Assembly (NCBI GenBank): GCA_913043235.1
Contig: CAJWLO010000014.1
Coordinates: forward strand, 1-61,482
Length of the DNA stretch: 61,482 nucleotides
Origin: an uncultured Fidelibacterota bacterium
GTDB taxonomy: Bacteria; Fidelibacterota; Marinisomatia; Marinisomatales; UBA1611
Reading direction: 5' to 3'
The notes under the pieces: model-generated
Databases searched by the model: none
What the model was told of the DNA's origin: nothing
What the model saw: only the letters and a program-made list of their open reading frames with translations
Program-made: the position numbers and the translations under genes
In this document: piece by piece, positions 1-8,026 of the stretch
Numbering within the stretch: the first letter of the stretch is position 1
Layout of the letters: every line of letters starts with the position of its first letter

Positions 1-686
1 TGGATGCTGGTGACCACAGGGCGAACACCCTCAAAGTGGTCTGCCAACATCGCGTCGATCTGCTCACGATGGGCGGGATCGCCAATGGGCTGACGCCCTC
101 TGTGCATGTTGGCCCAGTGTGTGAAGCGACTCAACCCGTCCGGATTGAAGCTGGGATCCAGCAGAATGATCGTCTCCCGCAGCAGTCCTTCGACCTGTTC
201 ACCCATCGCAGCGGCAAGCCAATAGGCCACCATGGGAGCAGCGTTGCTGCCGCTGGCCTCGTTGCCATGGATGCTGTAGCCCATGTACAGGACGGCGGGC
301 ATCTGCTGCAGTGACAGTCCGGCGCTCTGTTGGGGGTCGCTCAGCTTCAGGTGCTGCTGCTTCAGGTCCGGTAGATTTTCGTGGTTTTCGGGGGACGTGA
401 TTGTCAGCAGGATGAGAGGGCGATTCTCATAACTGCTCGCATATCGCTGGAGTTGCACACGATCAGACGTTCGGGCCAACTCGTGCATGTAGCCAACAAG
501 CCGCTCGTGGGAGATATGCCAGTCGCCGATCTGGAATCCGAGATAGGCCTCCGGCGTGGGAATGGACGGATCGTATTCGGTATCAGCGGACAGATAATAT
601 TCGAGCGGTTCGGCTGCCACGGTCTGAGGTTGGAACAGAACCAGGCTAAGCAGGACCACGGGGATGACGTGGAGGCAATGCCGCAT
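1..686 (-). CDS. M14-family zinc carboxypeptidase, N-terminal part (runs off window)
   Basis: The minus-strand frame is open from about 808 to the window edge. The chosen ATG at 686 gives 228 residues starting with a signal peptide (MRHCLHVIPVVLLSLVLF, then a likely AxA cut near residue 25). The segment YMGYSIHGNEASGSN holds the M14 zinc motif HxxE (His140, Glu143), followed by the NPDG segment near residue 181 that the family uses at the active site. The second zinc His and the catalytic Glu lie beyond the window. The protein is probably an exported metallopeptidase of the large M14 type found in marine bacteria. Base composition is strongly GC-rich, unlike everything to the right of about 800, so this strip may be foreign DNA or a mis-joined contig end. 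Family call is firm; substrate is unknown. Confidence 0.85.
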   Translation of the reverse strand, partial: MRHCLHVIPVVLLSLVLFQPQTVAAEPLEYYLSADTEYDPSIPTPEAYLGFQIGDWHISHERLVGYMHELARTSDRVQLQRYASSYENRPLILLTITSPENHENLPDLKQQHLKLSDPQQSAGLSLQQMPAVLYMGYSIHGNEASGSNAAPMVAYWLAAAMGEQVEGLLRETIILLDPSFNPDGLSRFTHWANMHRGRQPIGDPAHREQIDAMLADHFEGVRPVVTSI

Positions 687-829
687 CGGGTCGTCTTTCC
701 GCAAGATGATGAGACGGATGGAGGCAATTAGGCCAGGCTGGCTTCGCCGGTCAAAAACGCCGGAAAGAGAATGTTTCTGGCTCCGTAATTGACCTTTTAG
801 GGGCTCTGCGATCTAACTTAGAAATTGAA

Positions 830-1171
830 ATGGAATATTGGGAGAATGTATCCCGTGCCGGTTATCTAACAGGGTTTCAGATGACCATGGGGAAATTTTT
901 TGTAATCCTGAGAGATCTGGGAATGTCGCAAAAAGATCAGATTACGATGGCCCAAGCCTTATTTGACAGTTTCCATGTAGACTGGGATGCTGGTGACAGG
1001 GAAAATATTAAAATGTCACTACAAAAACCTGCCTTGGCCAATTATGAAAAACAACAACGGGAATTAAGACAGGTAGCAAGCCAGCCTTTTTCGAAAACAT
1101 TAACTCCAGAAATGATTTTAACCCTGGAAGAACTTACTTTCCTTTATAAAAAGTATTTGCGAAGATTTTAA
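830..1171 (+). CDS. hypothetical protein, probably the 3' part of a truncated gene
   Basis: 113 codons from the ATG at 830, soluble, alpha-helical in appearance and rich in charged residues, with no motif I recognise. The reading frame stays open upstream of this ATG as far as a TGA at 710-712. The codons just before it (SVIDLLGALRSNLEIE) read like natural protein, while those further left fall in the GC-rich strip. I see no ribosome binding site before 830. The simplest reading is that the real gene was longer and was cut at the composition break near 780. It could instead be a complete small gene. Confidence 0.5.
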   Translation: MEYWENVSRAGYLTGFQMTMGKFFVILRDLGMSQKDQITMAQALFDSFHVDWDAGDRENIKMSLQKPALANYEKQQRELRQVASQPFSKTLTPEMILTLEELTFLYKKYLRRF

Positions 1172-1314
1172 CAGCTGAATTTGAAGTCTATTTTCATATT
1201 TGTATTAAATATTTTTTTATTTAATCAACCAGACCTTTCATTCTGCATTCTTTCTTCGGCTTTTACCTTGGATAACACCCATGGAATAAAAATTAAAAAG
1301 AAGATCATAAGCGA

Positions 1315-2454
1315 ATGAAAAATAATATAAGCAATCAATTCATTCTTGATCCGGATGTTACCTTCCTAAATCATGGTTCTTTTGGTGCGTGCCCAAAATC
1401 TGTATTTAATGATTATCAGTATTGGCAGAAAAAATTAGAATATCAGCCAGTTTTGTTTTCAACGGAGATAGTGTACGAACAACTTAGACAATCCCGAATT
1501 GCATTGGGTGATTTTGTAGGCTGTGATGAACAGGATCTGATCTTTTTCCAGAACCCTACTACGGCAGTAAGTAATATTATTTTTAGTTTGGACCTGAAAC
1601 CGGGTGATGAAATACTTATGTCTAACCATGAATATGGTGCTCTGGTTAGGGCGTGGTTAAAGTGGGGCCGGCGGCACCAGGTTAAGATTGTACAACAGGA
1701 TGTCAAACTCCCTGTCACTACCCGGGAACATTTTATCGATAATTTCTGGGCTGGAGTTACTCCACATACAAAAGTGATATTTCTATCCCAGATTACATCG
1801 GCGACAGCACTGGAATTCCCTGTAAAAAGTATATGTGAACTGGCAAAAGAAAAAGGAATCCTGACTATCATTGATGGGGCTCATGTCCCAGGTCATTTGG
1901 ATTTAAATATAAATAAATTAGACTGTGATTTTTATACCGGAGCTTGTCATAAATGGCTTTGTGCACCCAAAGGTACGTCTTTCCTTTATGTTAAAAAGGA
2001 ACACCAGTCTTGGGTGCGTCCGTTGGTATATAGTTGGGGAAAAGATGGAGATGACCCTGAGTCTTCTGAATTTTTGCAGGATTTCCAATGGCAGGGCACA
2101 CGGGATATGGCGGCTTTTTTAACATTACCCAAGGCGATTAAGTTTTACCAAGAATATATTGATGGGGAAAAATTAAATTGTAAAAAAATGATCCTAAAGA
2201 CTGGTATTGAATTAGCACAGTTATTTAATACACCTTCAATCTATCAATCGGCTGATTGGATACACCAAATGGTCAGCCACCCACTTCCAAAAAATGCCCC
2301 AATTGATATTAAAAAAAGATTATGGGAAGAATACAGAATTGAAATACCGGTTTTCCAATGGTGCGACCAGCCATACATCCGCGTCTCCTGCAATATTTAT
2401 AATAATACCCAACAAATGGAATACTTACTTAATGTACTTCGAAGTTTGATTTAA
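1315..2454 (+). CDS. class V aminotransferase, isopenicillin-N epimerase-like
   Basis: 379 residues, full length for the group. The N-terminal LNHGSFGACPKSV matches the CefD-like start (LNxGSxG). IDGAHVPGHLDL carries the Asp-x-x-His that contacts the PLP ring, and GACHKWLCAPKG contains the Schiff-base lysine. The fold-type I PLP enzyme is clear. The reaction is not: relatives are epimerases, cysteine desulfurase-like lyases and ergothioneine-type C-S lyases. No partner gene nearby narrows it. The ATG at 1315 follows a purine-rich run (aaaaagaagatc), and the next gene starts 17 bases after the stop, so they may be co-transcribed. Confidence 0.8.
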   Translation: MKNNISNQFILDPDVTFLNHGSFGACPKSVFNDYQYWQKKLEYQPVLFSTEIVYEQLRQSRIALGDFVGCDEQDLIFFQNPTTAVSNIIFSLDLKPGDEILMSNHEYGALVRAWLKWGRRHQVKIVQQDVKLPVTTREHFIDNFWAGVTPHTKVIFLSQITSATALEFPVKSICELAKEKGILTIIDGAHVPGHLDLNINKLDCDFYTGACHKWLCAPKGTSFLYVKKEHQSWVRPLVYSWGKDGDDPESSEFLQDFQWQGTRDMAAFLTLPKAIKFYQEYIDGEKLNCKKMILKTGIELAQLFNTPSIYQSADWIHQMVSHPLPKNAPIDIKKRLWEEYRIEIPVFQWCDQPYIRVSCNIYNNTQQMEYLLNVLRSLI

Positions 2455-2471
2455 ATTTCAGCCATTGAATA

Positions 2472-3092
2472 ATGGCGATGCGCAACCTGTTTCTGTTCAT
2501 ATTATTTATTGTTTTGGTGCCGATTTCATTCGGTCAGAAAGTATTGTTGTATACTGAAAATGATGATGTGTTTGCCTCTGCTAATCCTTTTACAATTGAA
2601 GAAGACAATGTGGTGTTTTGGCAGAGGGATTTGGTGTTGATGACTATACCGATTATTTCTCTAGAAGAAATTCGCTATGCTGAGAAATCTTATAAACCTG
2701 CAGGTATTCCATGCGTATTATTAGGTAAGTTCCTTATTGCTACCGTTCTAGGAGCTTCCGTTGCTGGTCAACCAGACTATATTTTACCTGGCCTTTCCGC
2801 AGGGATGGTTTTTTACATAATCGGAAGAGGATTAAACTTTTTCGGGGCAAAATTTGGCAGGGATGTCATTTATTATGAAATTGATCAGTTAGATTTATCC
2901 GCACGAAAAATGATTCTTAGCTCCATAAGCATGGATCTCGAAAAACGAAAAAAGCATAATTATCGCAGTGAGTTCCATTATGGCCCTGAAGGGAAAAAAA
3001 AGACATTTCTCGGCTTCAACTGGGATGGGAAAAAGCCATGGAAAAACAGGAAAAAAGTCAAGAAAAAGATATTACGTTTTTCTTTCTTTTAA
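2472..3092 (+). CDS. exported/membrane protein of unknown function
   Basis: 206 residues. The N-terminus (LFLFILFIVLVPISFGQ) is a signal peptide or first membrane segment. A hydrophobic stretch around residues 82-120 (LLGKFLIATVLGAS, then LPGLSAGMVFYIIG) looks like one or two further membrane segments. The tail is strongly basic (KKKRKVKKK-type). I do not recognise a family. One base separates its stop from the ATG of the nucleosidase-like gene, so the two are probably translated together. Confidence 0.6.
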   Translation: MAMRNLFLFILFIVLVPISFGQKVLLYTENDDVFASANPFTIEEDNVVFWQRDLVLMTIPIISLEEIRYAEKSYKPAGIPCVLLGKFLIATVLGASVAGQPDYILPGLSAGMVFYIIGRGLNFFGAKFGRDVIYYEIDQLDLSARKMILSSISMDLEKRKKHNYRSEFHYGPEGKKKTFLGFNWDGKKPWKNRKKVKKKILRFSFF

Positions 3093-3093
3093 C

Positions 3094-3708
3094 ATGCACT
3101 TTAGACCTGTACAATGTATCCTGACTGCTTTGAAATATGAGTCAGAACCATTCATTGACCATTATCAATTGGCACGTGTCAAGACTTTTGATTTTCCAGT
3201 TTTCAGATCTGGTTCCAGAATGCTGCTCGGTATTGGCGTTGGAAAAAAATACATTAAAACAAGAATTTGTGAGCTGTATGCGCAAAAACAGAATGATGAA
3301 AAATTCCAGTTTGTGAACATTGGTATCGCCGGTGGAAACCCAGGGCACTCAGTGCTAGGAGAATGTTATATGATCAACAAGATCTATGATGAGCATGATA
3401 AATTAAATTATTACCCGGATCTTCCTGTTGAACATCCTTTTGAGGAAAAGGCAATTGTTACCGTGGAACAGGGAATAATCAATGGCGGTCTACAATATTC
3501 TGATTTGGTTGATATGGAATCATCCGAAATCTTCCAGGTTTGCCAGGAACTGGTTCCAAAACAAAGACACTATTTTATAAAAATTGTTTCAGACCATATG
3601 GACTTAAATAAAGTAGAGTTTTGTAAAAATAGAATATCTAAACTTATTTTAAATAATATGGACACAATAGACTCTTTTCTGCAATCTTGTTATTTTAAAA
3701 AATATTAG
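3094..3708 (+). CDS. nucleoside phosphorylase/MTAN-fold protein
   Basis: 204 residues from the ATG at 3094. I prefer this start because the longer frame (from 2968) would lie inside the previous gene. VQCILTALKYESEPF at the N-terminus, FVNIGIAGGNPG in the middle and LVDMESSEIFQ near the C-terminus match the 5'-methylthioadenosine/adenosylhomocysteine nucleosidase fold. The M-E pair of DMES is where the family holds the ribose. The protein is shorter and more divergent than MtnN, and a closing catalytic Asp is present only as SDHMD. It could be a futalosine hydrolase-like or hopanoid-phosphorylase-like enzyme. Substrate is not determinable here. Confidence 0.65.
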   Translation: MHFRPVQCILTALKYESEPFIDHYQLARVKTFDFPVFRSGSRMLLGIGVGKKYIKTRICELYAQKQNDEKFQFVNIGIAGGNPGHSVLGECYMINKIYDEHDKLNYYPDLPVEHPFEEKAIVTVEQGIINGGLQYSDLVDMESSEIFQVCQELVPKQRHYFIKIVSDHMDLNKVEFCKNRISKLILNNMDTIDSFLQSCYFKKY

Positions 3709-3733
3709 TGCACGAAAATAATTTAATAATTTC

Positions 3734-3838
3734 ATGACATTCAAAATCGTATTTTATACTGTTACAGTTGTATTTATCATTGGCGGTCTAGTTCTAGCCC
3801 TGATCTACCGATTAAATGAAGACAAGGATAATTCCTAA
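3734..3838 (+). CDS. possible 34-residue single-pass membrane protein
   Basis: The ATG at 3734 opens 34 codons ending in TAA. The product has one hydrophobic helix (about residues 6-24, FYTVTVVFIIGGLVLALIY) followed by a short acidic cytoplasmic tail (RLNEDKDNS). It sits alone between two larger genes. No family recognised; the evidence is the clean helix-plus-charged-tail layout, so the call is tentative. Confidence 0.35.
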   Translation: MTFKIVFYTVTVVFIIGGLVLALIYRLNEDKDNS

Positions 3839-3933
3839 AGGTTTCTTTTTGAAGATAAACAGGTTTTTGTCTAGTTGGCATTTCCTAATGTTGCATGAAT
3901 GACTATTATAAATTTTCTTGTAAATAAAAGATC

Positions 3934-4698
3934 ATGAAAAGATCAAAAACGCAATACTTGCTATATAGGTTATTTACTTTTCATTTTATCATTAGTCTAC
4001 TGGTTGGATCGGATAGGGGAAAATCAAAAATGTCGTCCACTACTATAAACTTTTGCAGTATTGAATTTGATATAGTTAAAAAAGGAGAGTCCAATAACTG
4101 TTACATTTGGTTGCACGGAGATGAACGAACTGCAAACCTGGCGATCCGGCATCATTTGAAATATTATGGTGGCACTGCATTCCTTGTGAAAAGTAAAGAT
4201 AGGGAGGTCCCTTATCGGGATACTAAGATTGACCCAAATCGGGTATTTTCAAGGAAAGGCTCCTTCAAAGCAATTAAAAAATTTAAACCAGAATGGGCCC
4301 CTGGTACCATAAAGGTAGCACTGGATGAACTGGACCAAGCCCGCAAACAATTCCTATCAGAACTTTTTCCGGATTCAAACGGTGTTTTAGTCGCTGTACA
4401 TAATAATTTTCGCGGTTATAATGTAAAATCTGAGTTGAAATACAGTACCAAGGTTTCATTAAATCCAAAAGAAAACCCGCGTGATTTTATTATTTGTACT
4501 GATTCTACAGACTTTGAAAAACTGTCTGTGGGAACTTATAATGTGGTTTTGCAAGATCGTCCCCCAGAGAAAGATAACGGAAGTTTGTCTTGGGCTGCAT
4601 TTAGAAACGGGATTCGCTATGTTAATGTAGAAACCAGACTGGGTTGGCTGACCAAACAGAAAAAAATGTTGGAATTTGTCGAAGAAAGTCTACAATGA
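3934..4698 (+). CDS. conserved-looking protein with HGDE and DPNRxFS motifs, possibly M14-like
   Basis: 254 residues from the ATG at 3934, whose first 25 residues are hydrophobic. An internal ATG at 4030 would give a soluble 222-residue form. IWLHGDERTANLAIRHHL is reminiscent of the HxxE zinc site of carboxypeptidase-fold proteins, and KIDPNRVFSRKG plus VAVHNN suggest a conserved active-site set. I cannot assign a reaction. The stop overlaps the next start as ATGA (4695-4698), so it is translationally coupled to the small membrane protein that follows. Confidence 0.55.
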   Translation: MKRSKTQYLLYRLFTFHFIISLLVGSDRGKSKMSSTTINFCSIEFDIVKKGESNNCYIWLHGDERTANLAIRHHLKYYGGTAFLVKSKDREVPYRDTKIDPNRVFSRKGSFKAIKKFKPEWAPGTIKVALDELDQARKQFLSELFPDSNGVLVAVHNNFRGYNVKSELKYSTKVSLNPKENPRDFIICTDSTDFEKLSVGTYNVVLQDRPPEKDNGSLSWAAFRNGIRYVNVETRLGWLTKQKKMLEFVEESLQ

Positions 4699-4901
4699 CA
4701 GGTGTTGTTCCAATAATCCAAAAAATGATTCGCTGGCTGCCTTTAGTGCTGCTAATATTTCTTTTTATAATTGACCGGGAAAATTTAGTGCATGTGGTTA
4801 CGTATATATTTATACTATTATCTTATACAGGAATCTTAGTATTGAAAATTTTATATGCAAAAAATAATTGGCACAAGGAGTTTGGGAATGAAAAACCTTA
4901 G
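4695..4901 (+). CDS. small two-helix membrane protein
   Basis: 68 residues if started at the ATG that overlaps the upstream stop in an ATGA junction. Two hydrophobic segments (WLPLVLLIFLFII and VVTYIFILLSYTGILVL) are joined by a short charged loop, with a polar C-terminus. No family recognised. Coupling to the HGDE-motif gene suggests a shared role at the membrane. Confidence 0.5.
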   Translation: MTGVVPIIQKMIRWLPLVLLIFLFIIDRENLVHVVTYIFILLSYTGILVLKILYAKNNWHKEFGNEKP

Positions 4902-4987
4902 AAGGAAACCGTATTGGGAAAATAAGGTGATCTCATGATAAGAATGAGCGAACTGGCAGATTATTTTCTAAGAATTTGGAGGCAAAT

Positions 4988-5329
4988 ATGAATAAAGTAG
5001 ATATCAAAAGTTTAATGATCGGTATACTAGGTACAATTTTATTTTTTGTACTCAATGGTGCCGAAGAAGATGATAATCTGGGTGATATAGTAGTCAATTC
5101 CATCACGATTAAAGATGATGGACATGGCGGTTTTATTACAGCCTTCAACCAGGATCAAAAAAGAACCCTTTATCTTGGAACCGGCAAGGAACAAAATGGG
5201 TATGTTCAGACCTATAATAAATATGAACAGCCTACATCTTATATTGGCTCAAACAGAGATATGGATGGTGTTTTGGTACTTAATGATAGGTATGGCGCAT
5301 TGGGATATACACGTTCTGGCAAACATTGA
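4988..5329 (+). CDS. membrane-anchored protein of unknown function
   Basis: 113 residues. I choose the ATG at 4988 because a clear GGAGG lies at 4978-4982; an ATG at 4976 would destroy that spacing. One N-terminal helix (LMIGILGTILFFVLNG) is followed by an extracytoplasmic domain. There, short Gly/Tyr/Asn-rich strands (LYLGTGKEQNGYVQTY, TSYIGSNRDMDGVLVL) look like a small repeated beta structure. No family recognised. Confidence 0.55.
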   Translation: MNKVDIKSLMIGILGTILFFVLNGAEEDDNLGDIVVNSITIKDDGHGGFITAFNQDQKRTLYLGTGKEQNGYVQTYNKYEQPTSYIGSNRDMDGVLVLNDRYGALGYTRSGKH

Positions 5330-5409
5330 AACTGGGTGCATTAATTGTAATTCTAGTTCTATTTGCTTTTTTAAAGGCTAGAGGTCGATTTTATAAATAT
5401 GATGATTAA
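5326..5409 (+). CDS. possible 27-residue membrane peptide, TTG start
   Basis: A frame overlapping the previous stop begins TTG and encodes one hydrophobic helix (ALIVILVLFAFLKA) with a short charged tail. It resembles the other mini membrane proteins in this region, but the start is non-standard and nothing else supports it. Confidence 0.2.
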   Translation: MKLGALIVILVLFAFLKARGRFYKYDD

Positions 5410-5635
5410 TAAAAAATAAGCAATTCTCATCACGGCTTTCTTTTAAAGAAATTATATTTCCAAAATAATTAACTGTCCAGTTTTTATAGACAAAATTAAA
5501 GTGGACTTTATATTTATATTTTATAACCGAAATGAATTTCGCTGTAAAAATAAAGATAGAAATATAAAATTTTAGAAAATAGAATAAATTGATAAGAATT
5601 ATTAAAATTCAACCCTTTCTATCTAATAATAATAA
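5410..5635. other. AT-rich gene-free stretch before pfp
   Basis: With the doubtful peptide at 5326-5409, the interval between firm genes is about 306 bases. It is very AT-rich and has no convincing gene. It presumably holds the pfp promoter, but no single -35/-10 pair stands out among the many TATAAT-like runs. No good ribosome binding site precedes the pfp ATG. Confidence 0.5.
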
Positions 5636-6826
5636 ATGAAAATAGCATTTCTAACCGCTGGCGGCATAGCACCCTGTTTATCAGCAGCGATCGGCGCTCT
5701 CATTGAAAAATATAATACACTAGCACCTCAAGCCGATATGATTGGTTATTTAAACGGTTATCGCGGCCTGCTCTTGGGAAAGTCAATCCAATTCCCGCAA
5801 TCAGCCAAATCAAGGTTTGATATTCTCTATGATTTTGGAGGGAGCCCCATAGGTAACAGCAGAGTAAAACTAACCAATGCAGATGATTGTGAAAAACGAG
5901 GCTATGTTGATAACGGTGAAAGTCCTTTGAAGGTAGCTGCAGATCAATTGACAAGAGATAGAGTGAATATCTTGCATACTATTGGCGGGGATGACACCAA
6001 TACTATGGCGGCACATCTTTCCTCCTATTTAAAAGAAAACGGGTATGATCTTACTGTTGTTGGACTTCCTAAAACTGTCGATAATGATGTATTTCCTATC
6101 ACACAAACACTTGGTGCCTGGACCGCTGCTGAACAGGGGGCCATCTTTTTTGAAAATATTGCCAACGAAAATACGACAAGTACGCGCCAATTAATCATTC
6201 ACGAAATTATGGGCCGTAATTGCGGGTGGCTCACTGCACAAACAGCATACAATTATCGTGAAAGAATGAAACAAAGGAATTTTTTCCCTGAACTACTGAT
6301 TGATCAGCAACGATGGGATATAGATGCGGTGTACATTCCGGAAAAAGATTTTAATTTTCATACTGAAATAGATCGTTTAAGGGGAAAAATGGATGAAAAA
6401 GACGGGGTAAATATTTTTCTCAGTGAAGGTGCTGGTTTGGATACTATAGTGCGTGAAATGGAAGCTAAAAGTGAAAATATTCCCCGGGATGCTTTCGGGC
6501 ATGTCCGCCTAGATGAGATTAACCCTGGTCAATGGTTTGCTAAACAGTTTGCAACAGAACTTAACGCGGAAAAAGTACTGGTCCAAAAAAGTGGTTATTT
6601 CGCAAGATCTGCAAAACCGAACCAAAAAGATCTTGATCTAATCAAAAAATCATCCTTTTTTGGGGCTGAAAAAGCTTTAAACAAGGAGAGTGGGGTTGCA
6701 GGCCTGGATGATAGTAATAATTCAGAATTGAATTTAATTGATTTTGATAGGATCAAGGGTGGCAAACCTTTTGATGCATCAATTAATTGGTATCAAACTT
6801 TGCTAAACGATATTGGACAACAATAA
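5636..6826 (+). CDS. pfp: diphosphate-dependent 6-phosphofructokinase
   Basis: 396 residues. It interconverts fructose 6-phosphate and fructose 1,6-bisphosphate in the cytoplasm. IGGDDTN at about 116-122 has Asp in the position that is Gly in ATP enzymes, the hallmark of PPi-dependent PFKs. PKTVDND at 145-151 supplies the catalytic Asp and the PPi-type lysine. MGRNCGWL is the substrate-binding MGR segment. The aldolase follows immediately, so the two glycolytic/gluconeogenic steps share a transcript. PPi use would make the step reversible. Confidence 0.92.
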   Translation: MKIAFLTAGGIAPCLSAAIGALIEKYNTLAPQADMIGYLNGYRGLLLGKSIQFPQSAKSRFDILYDFGGSPIGNSRVKLTNADDCEKRGYVDNGESPLKVAADQLTRDRVNILHTIGGDDTNTMAAHLSSYLKENGYDLTVVGLPKTVDNDVFPITQTLGAWTAAEQGAIFFENIANENTTSTRQLIIHEIMGRNCGWLTAQTAYNYRERMKQRNFFPELLIDQQRWDIDAVYIPEKDFNFHTEIDRLRGKMDEKDGVNIFLSEGAGLDTIVREMEAKSENIPRDAFGHVRLDEINPGQWFAKQFATELNAEKVLVQKSGYFARSAKPNQKDLDLIKKSSFFGAEKALNKESGVAGLDDSNNSELNLIDFDRIKGGKPFDASINWYQTLLNDIGQQ

Positions 6827-6842
6827 AACAAAAAGGAACTAT

Positions 6843-7916
6843 ATGTCATATTCATTAAAACCCGGTGTTGTCGCTGGAGAAGATTATAAAACATTATTAA
6901 AGGCAGCGAAACAAGGAGGATATGCACTACCTGCTGTTAATGCAGTGGGGACCAATTCTGTAAATGCCGTTATGGAAGCCGCAGCAAAGAATAAAGCCGA
7001 TATTATTATTCAATTCTCAAACAGTGCCGGGCAGTTTTATGCAGGAAAAGGATTGGAAGATAGTTTTGAAGCTAAAGTTTTTGGCTCAATTTCAGCTGCA
7101 CAGCATATTCACCTGCTGGCTGAAAAATATGGCATTTGCGTTGTGCTTCATACGGATCATGCCAACAAAGGTTTAATCCCTTGGGTTGATGCATTGGTTG
7201 ATCACAGTGAAAAACATTTTGAAAAAACAGGTGAACCACTTTACAGCTCGCACATGTTGGACCTATCCGCTGAAGATATTGACTTTAATTTGTCAGAGTG
7301 TGAGCGTATGCTAAAGCGGATGGCACCTATAGGTATGAGTCTTGAAATTGAACTAGGTGTAACTGGCGGAGAGGAAGACGGTGTAGGTTCTGATGATGAT
7401 ATTGGTGCTGATAACCCATTACTTTATACGCAACCGGAAGATTGCCTGCGTGCTTATGAATTGTTATCACCCATTGGTCATTTTAGTCTGGCCGCTTCCT
7501 TTGGTAATGTACATGGCGTTTATAAGCCCGGTAATGTAAAACTTCGGCCAGAGATCTTAAAAAATTCTCAAGAACTGGTACAGCAAAGCTGCTCCACCGG
7601 ATCGAAACCGTTGGATTTGGTTTTTCACGGCGGTTCCGGCTCTGAAAAATCAAAAATAACTGAAGCAATTTCATATGGCGTGTTTAAAATGAATATTGAT
7701 ACGGATACGCAATTTGCTTTTGCTAAAGCGGTAGGTAAATACGTGGAAGAAAATTCAAAGGCATTCAAATACCAGATAGATCCGGAAGATGGAACTCCTT
7801 ATAAAAAACAGTATGATCCTCGGAAACTCTTGAGACTGGGTGAAGAGTCTATGATAGAAAGGCTGGATGAAGCATTTTCTGATCTTGGCTCTGCAGGTAA
7901 ATCTTTGGCACAATAG
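6843..7916 (+). CDS. fba: class II fructose-bisphosphate aldolase
   Basis: 357 residues from the ATG at 6843, preceded by AAAGGAAC. A longer start at 6813 would overlap pfp. It cleaves fructose 1,6-bisphosphate to dihydroxyacetone phosphate and glyceraldehyde 3-phosphate with a divalent metal. VVLHTDHANKG carries the metal His and catalytic Asp, LEIELGVTGGEEDG the second-shell acids, GNVHGVY the next His, VFHGGSGS the third metal His and NIDTDTQFAF the phosphate loop. Length and motifs match the FbaA (class IIA) type. Confidence 0.95.
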   Translation: MSYSLKPGVVAGEDYKTLLKAAKQGGYALPAVNAVGTNSVNAVMEAAAKNKADIIIQFSNSAGQFYAGKGLEDSFEAKVFGSISAAQHIHLLAEKYGICVVLHTDHANKGLIPWVDALVDHSEKHFEKTGEPLYSSHMLDLSAEDIDFNLSECERMLKRMAPIGMSLEIELGVTGGEEDGVGSDDDIGADNPLLYTQPEDCLRAYELLSPIGHFSLAASFGNVHGVYKPGNVKLRPEILKNSQELVQQSCSTGSKPLDLVFHGGSGSEKSKITEAISYGVFKMNIDTDTQFAFAKAVGKYVEENSKAFKYQIDPEDGTPYKKQYDPRKLLRLGEESMIERLDEAFSDLGSAGKSLAQ

Positions 7917-8026
7917 TTCTAAAGGTCTATTTATAAAAGTCTTGTCCACCGGTCTCATAATCTGCTAAGAGATTTATTGATTCTATGCAGGGTATTTTGT
8001 TTGTGAAATGATGGATAGATTTTGAA

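Noticed and set aside
381-731. Plus-strand open frames at 36-314 and 381-731, and a minus frame at 404-727
   Set aside because: They overlap the M14 peptidase frame, which has a signal peptide and the HxxE and NPDG motifs; the others have no motif and arise from GC-rich antisense reading.
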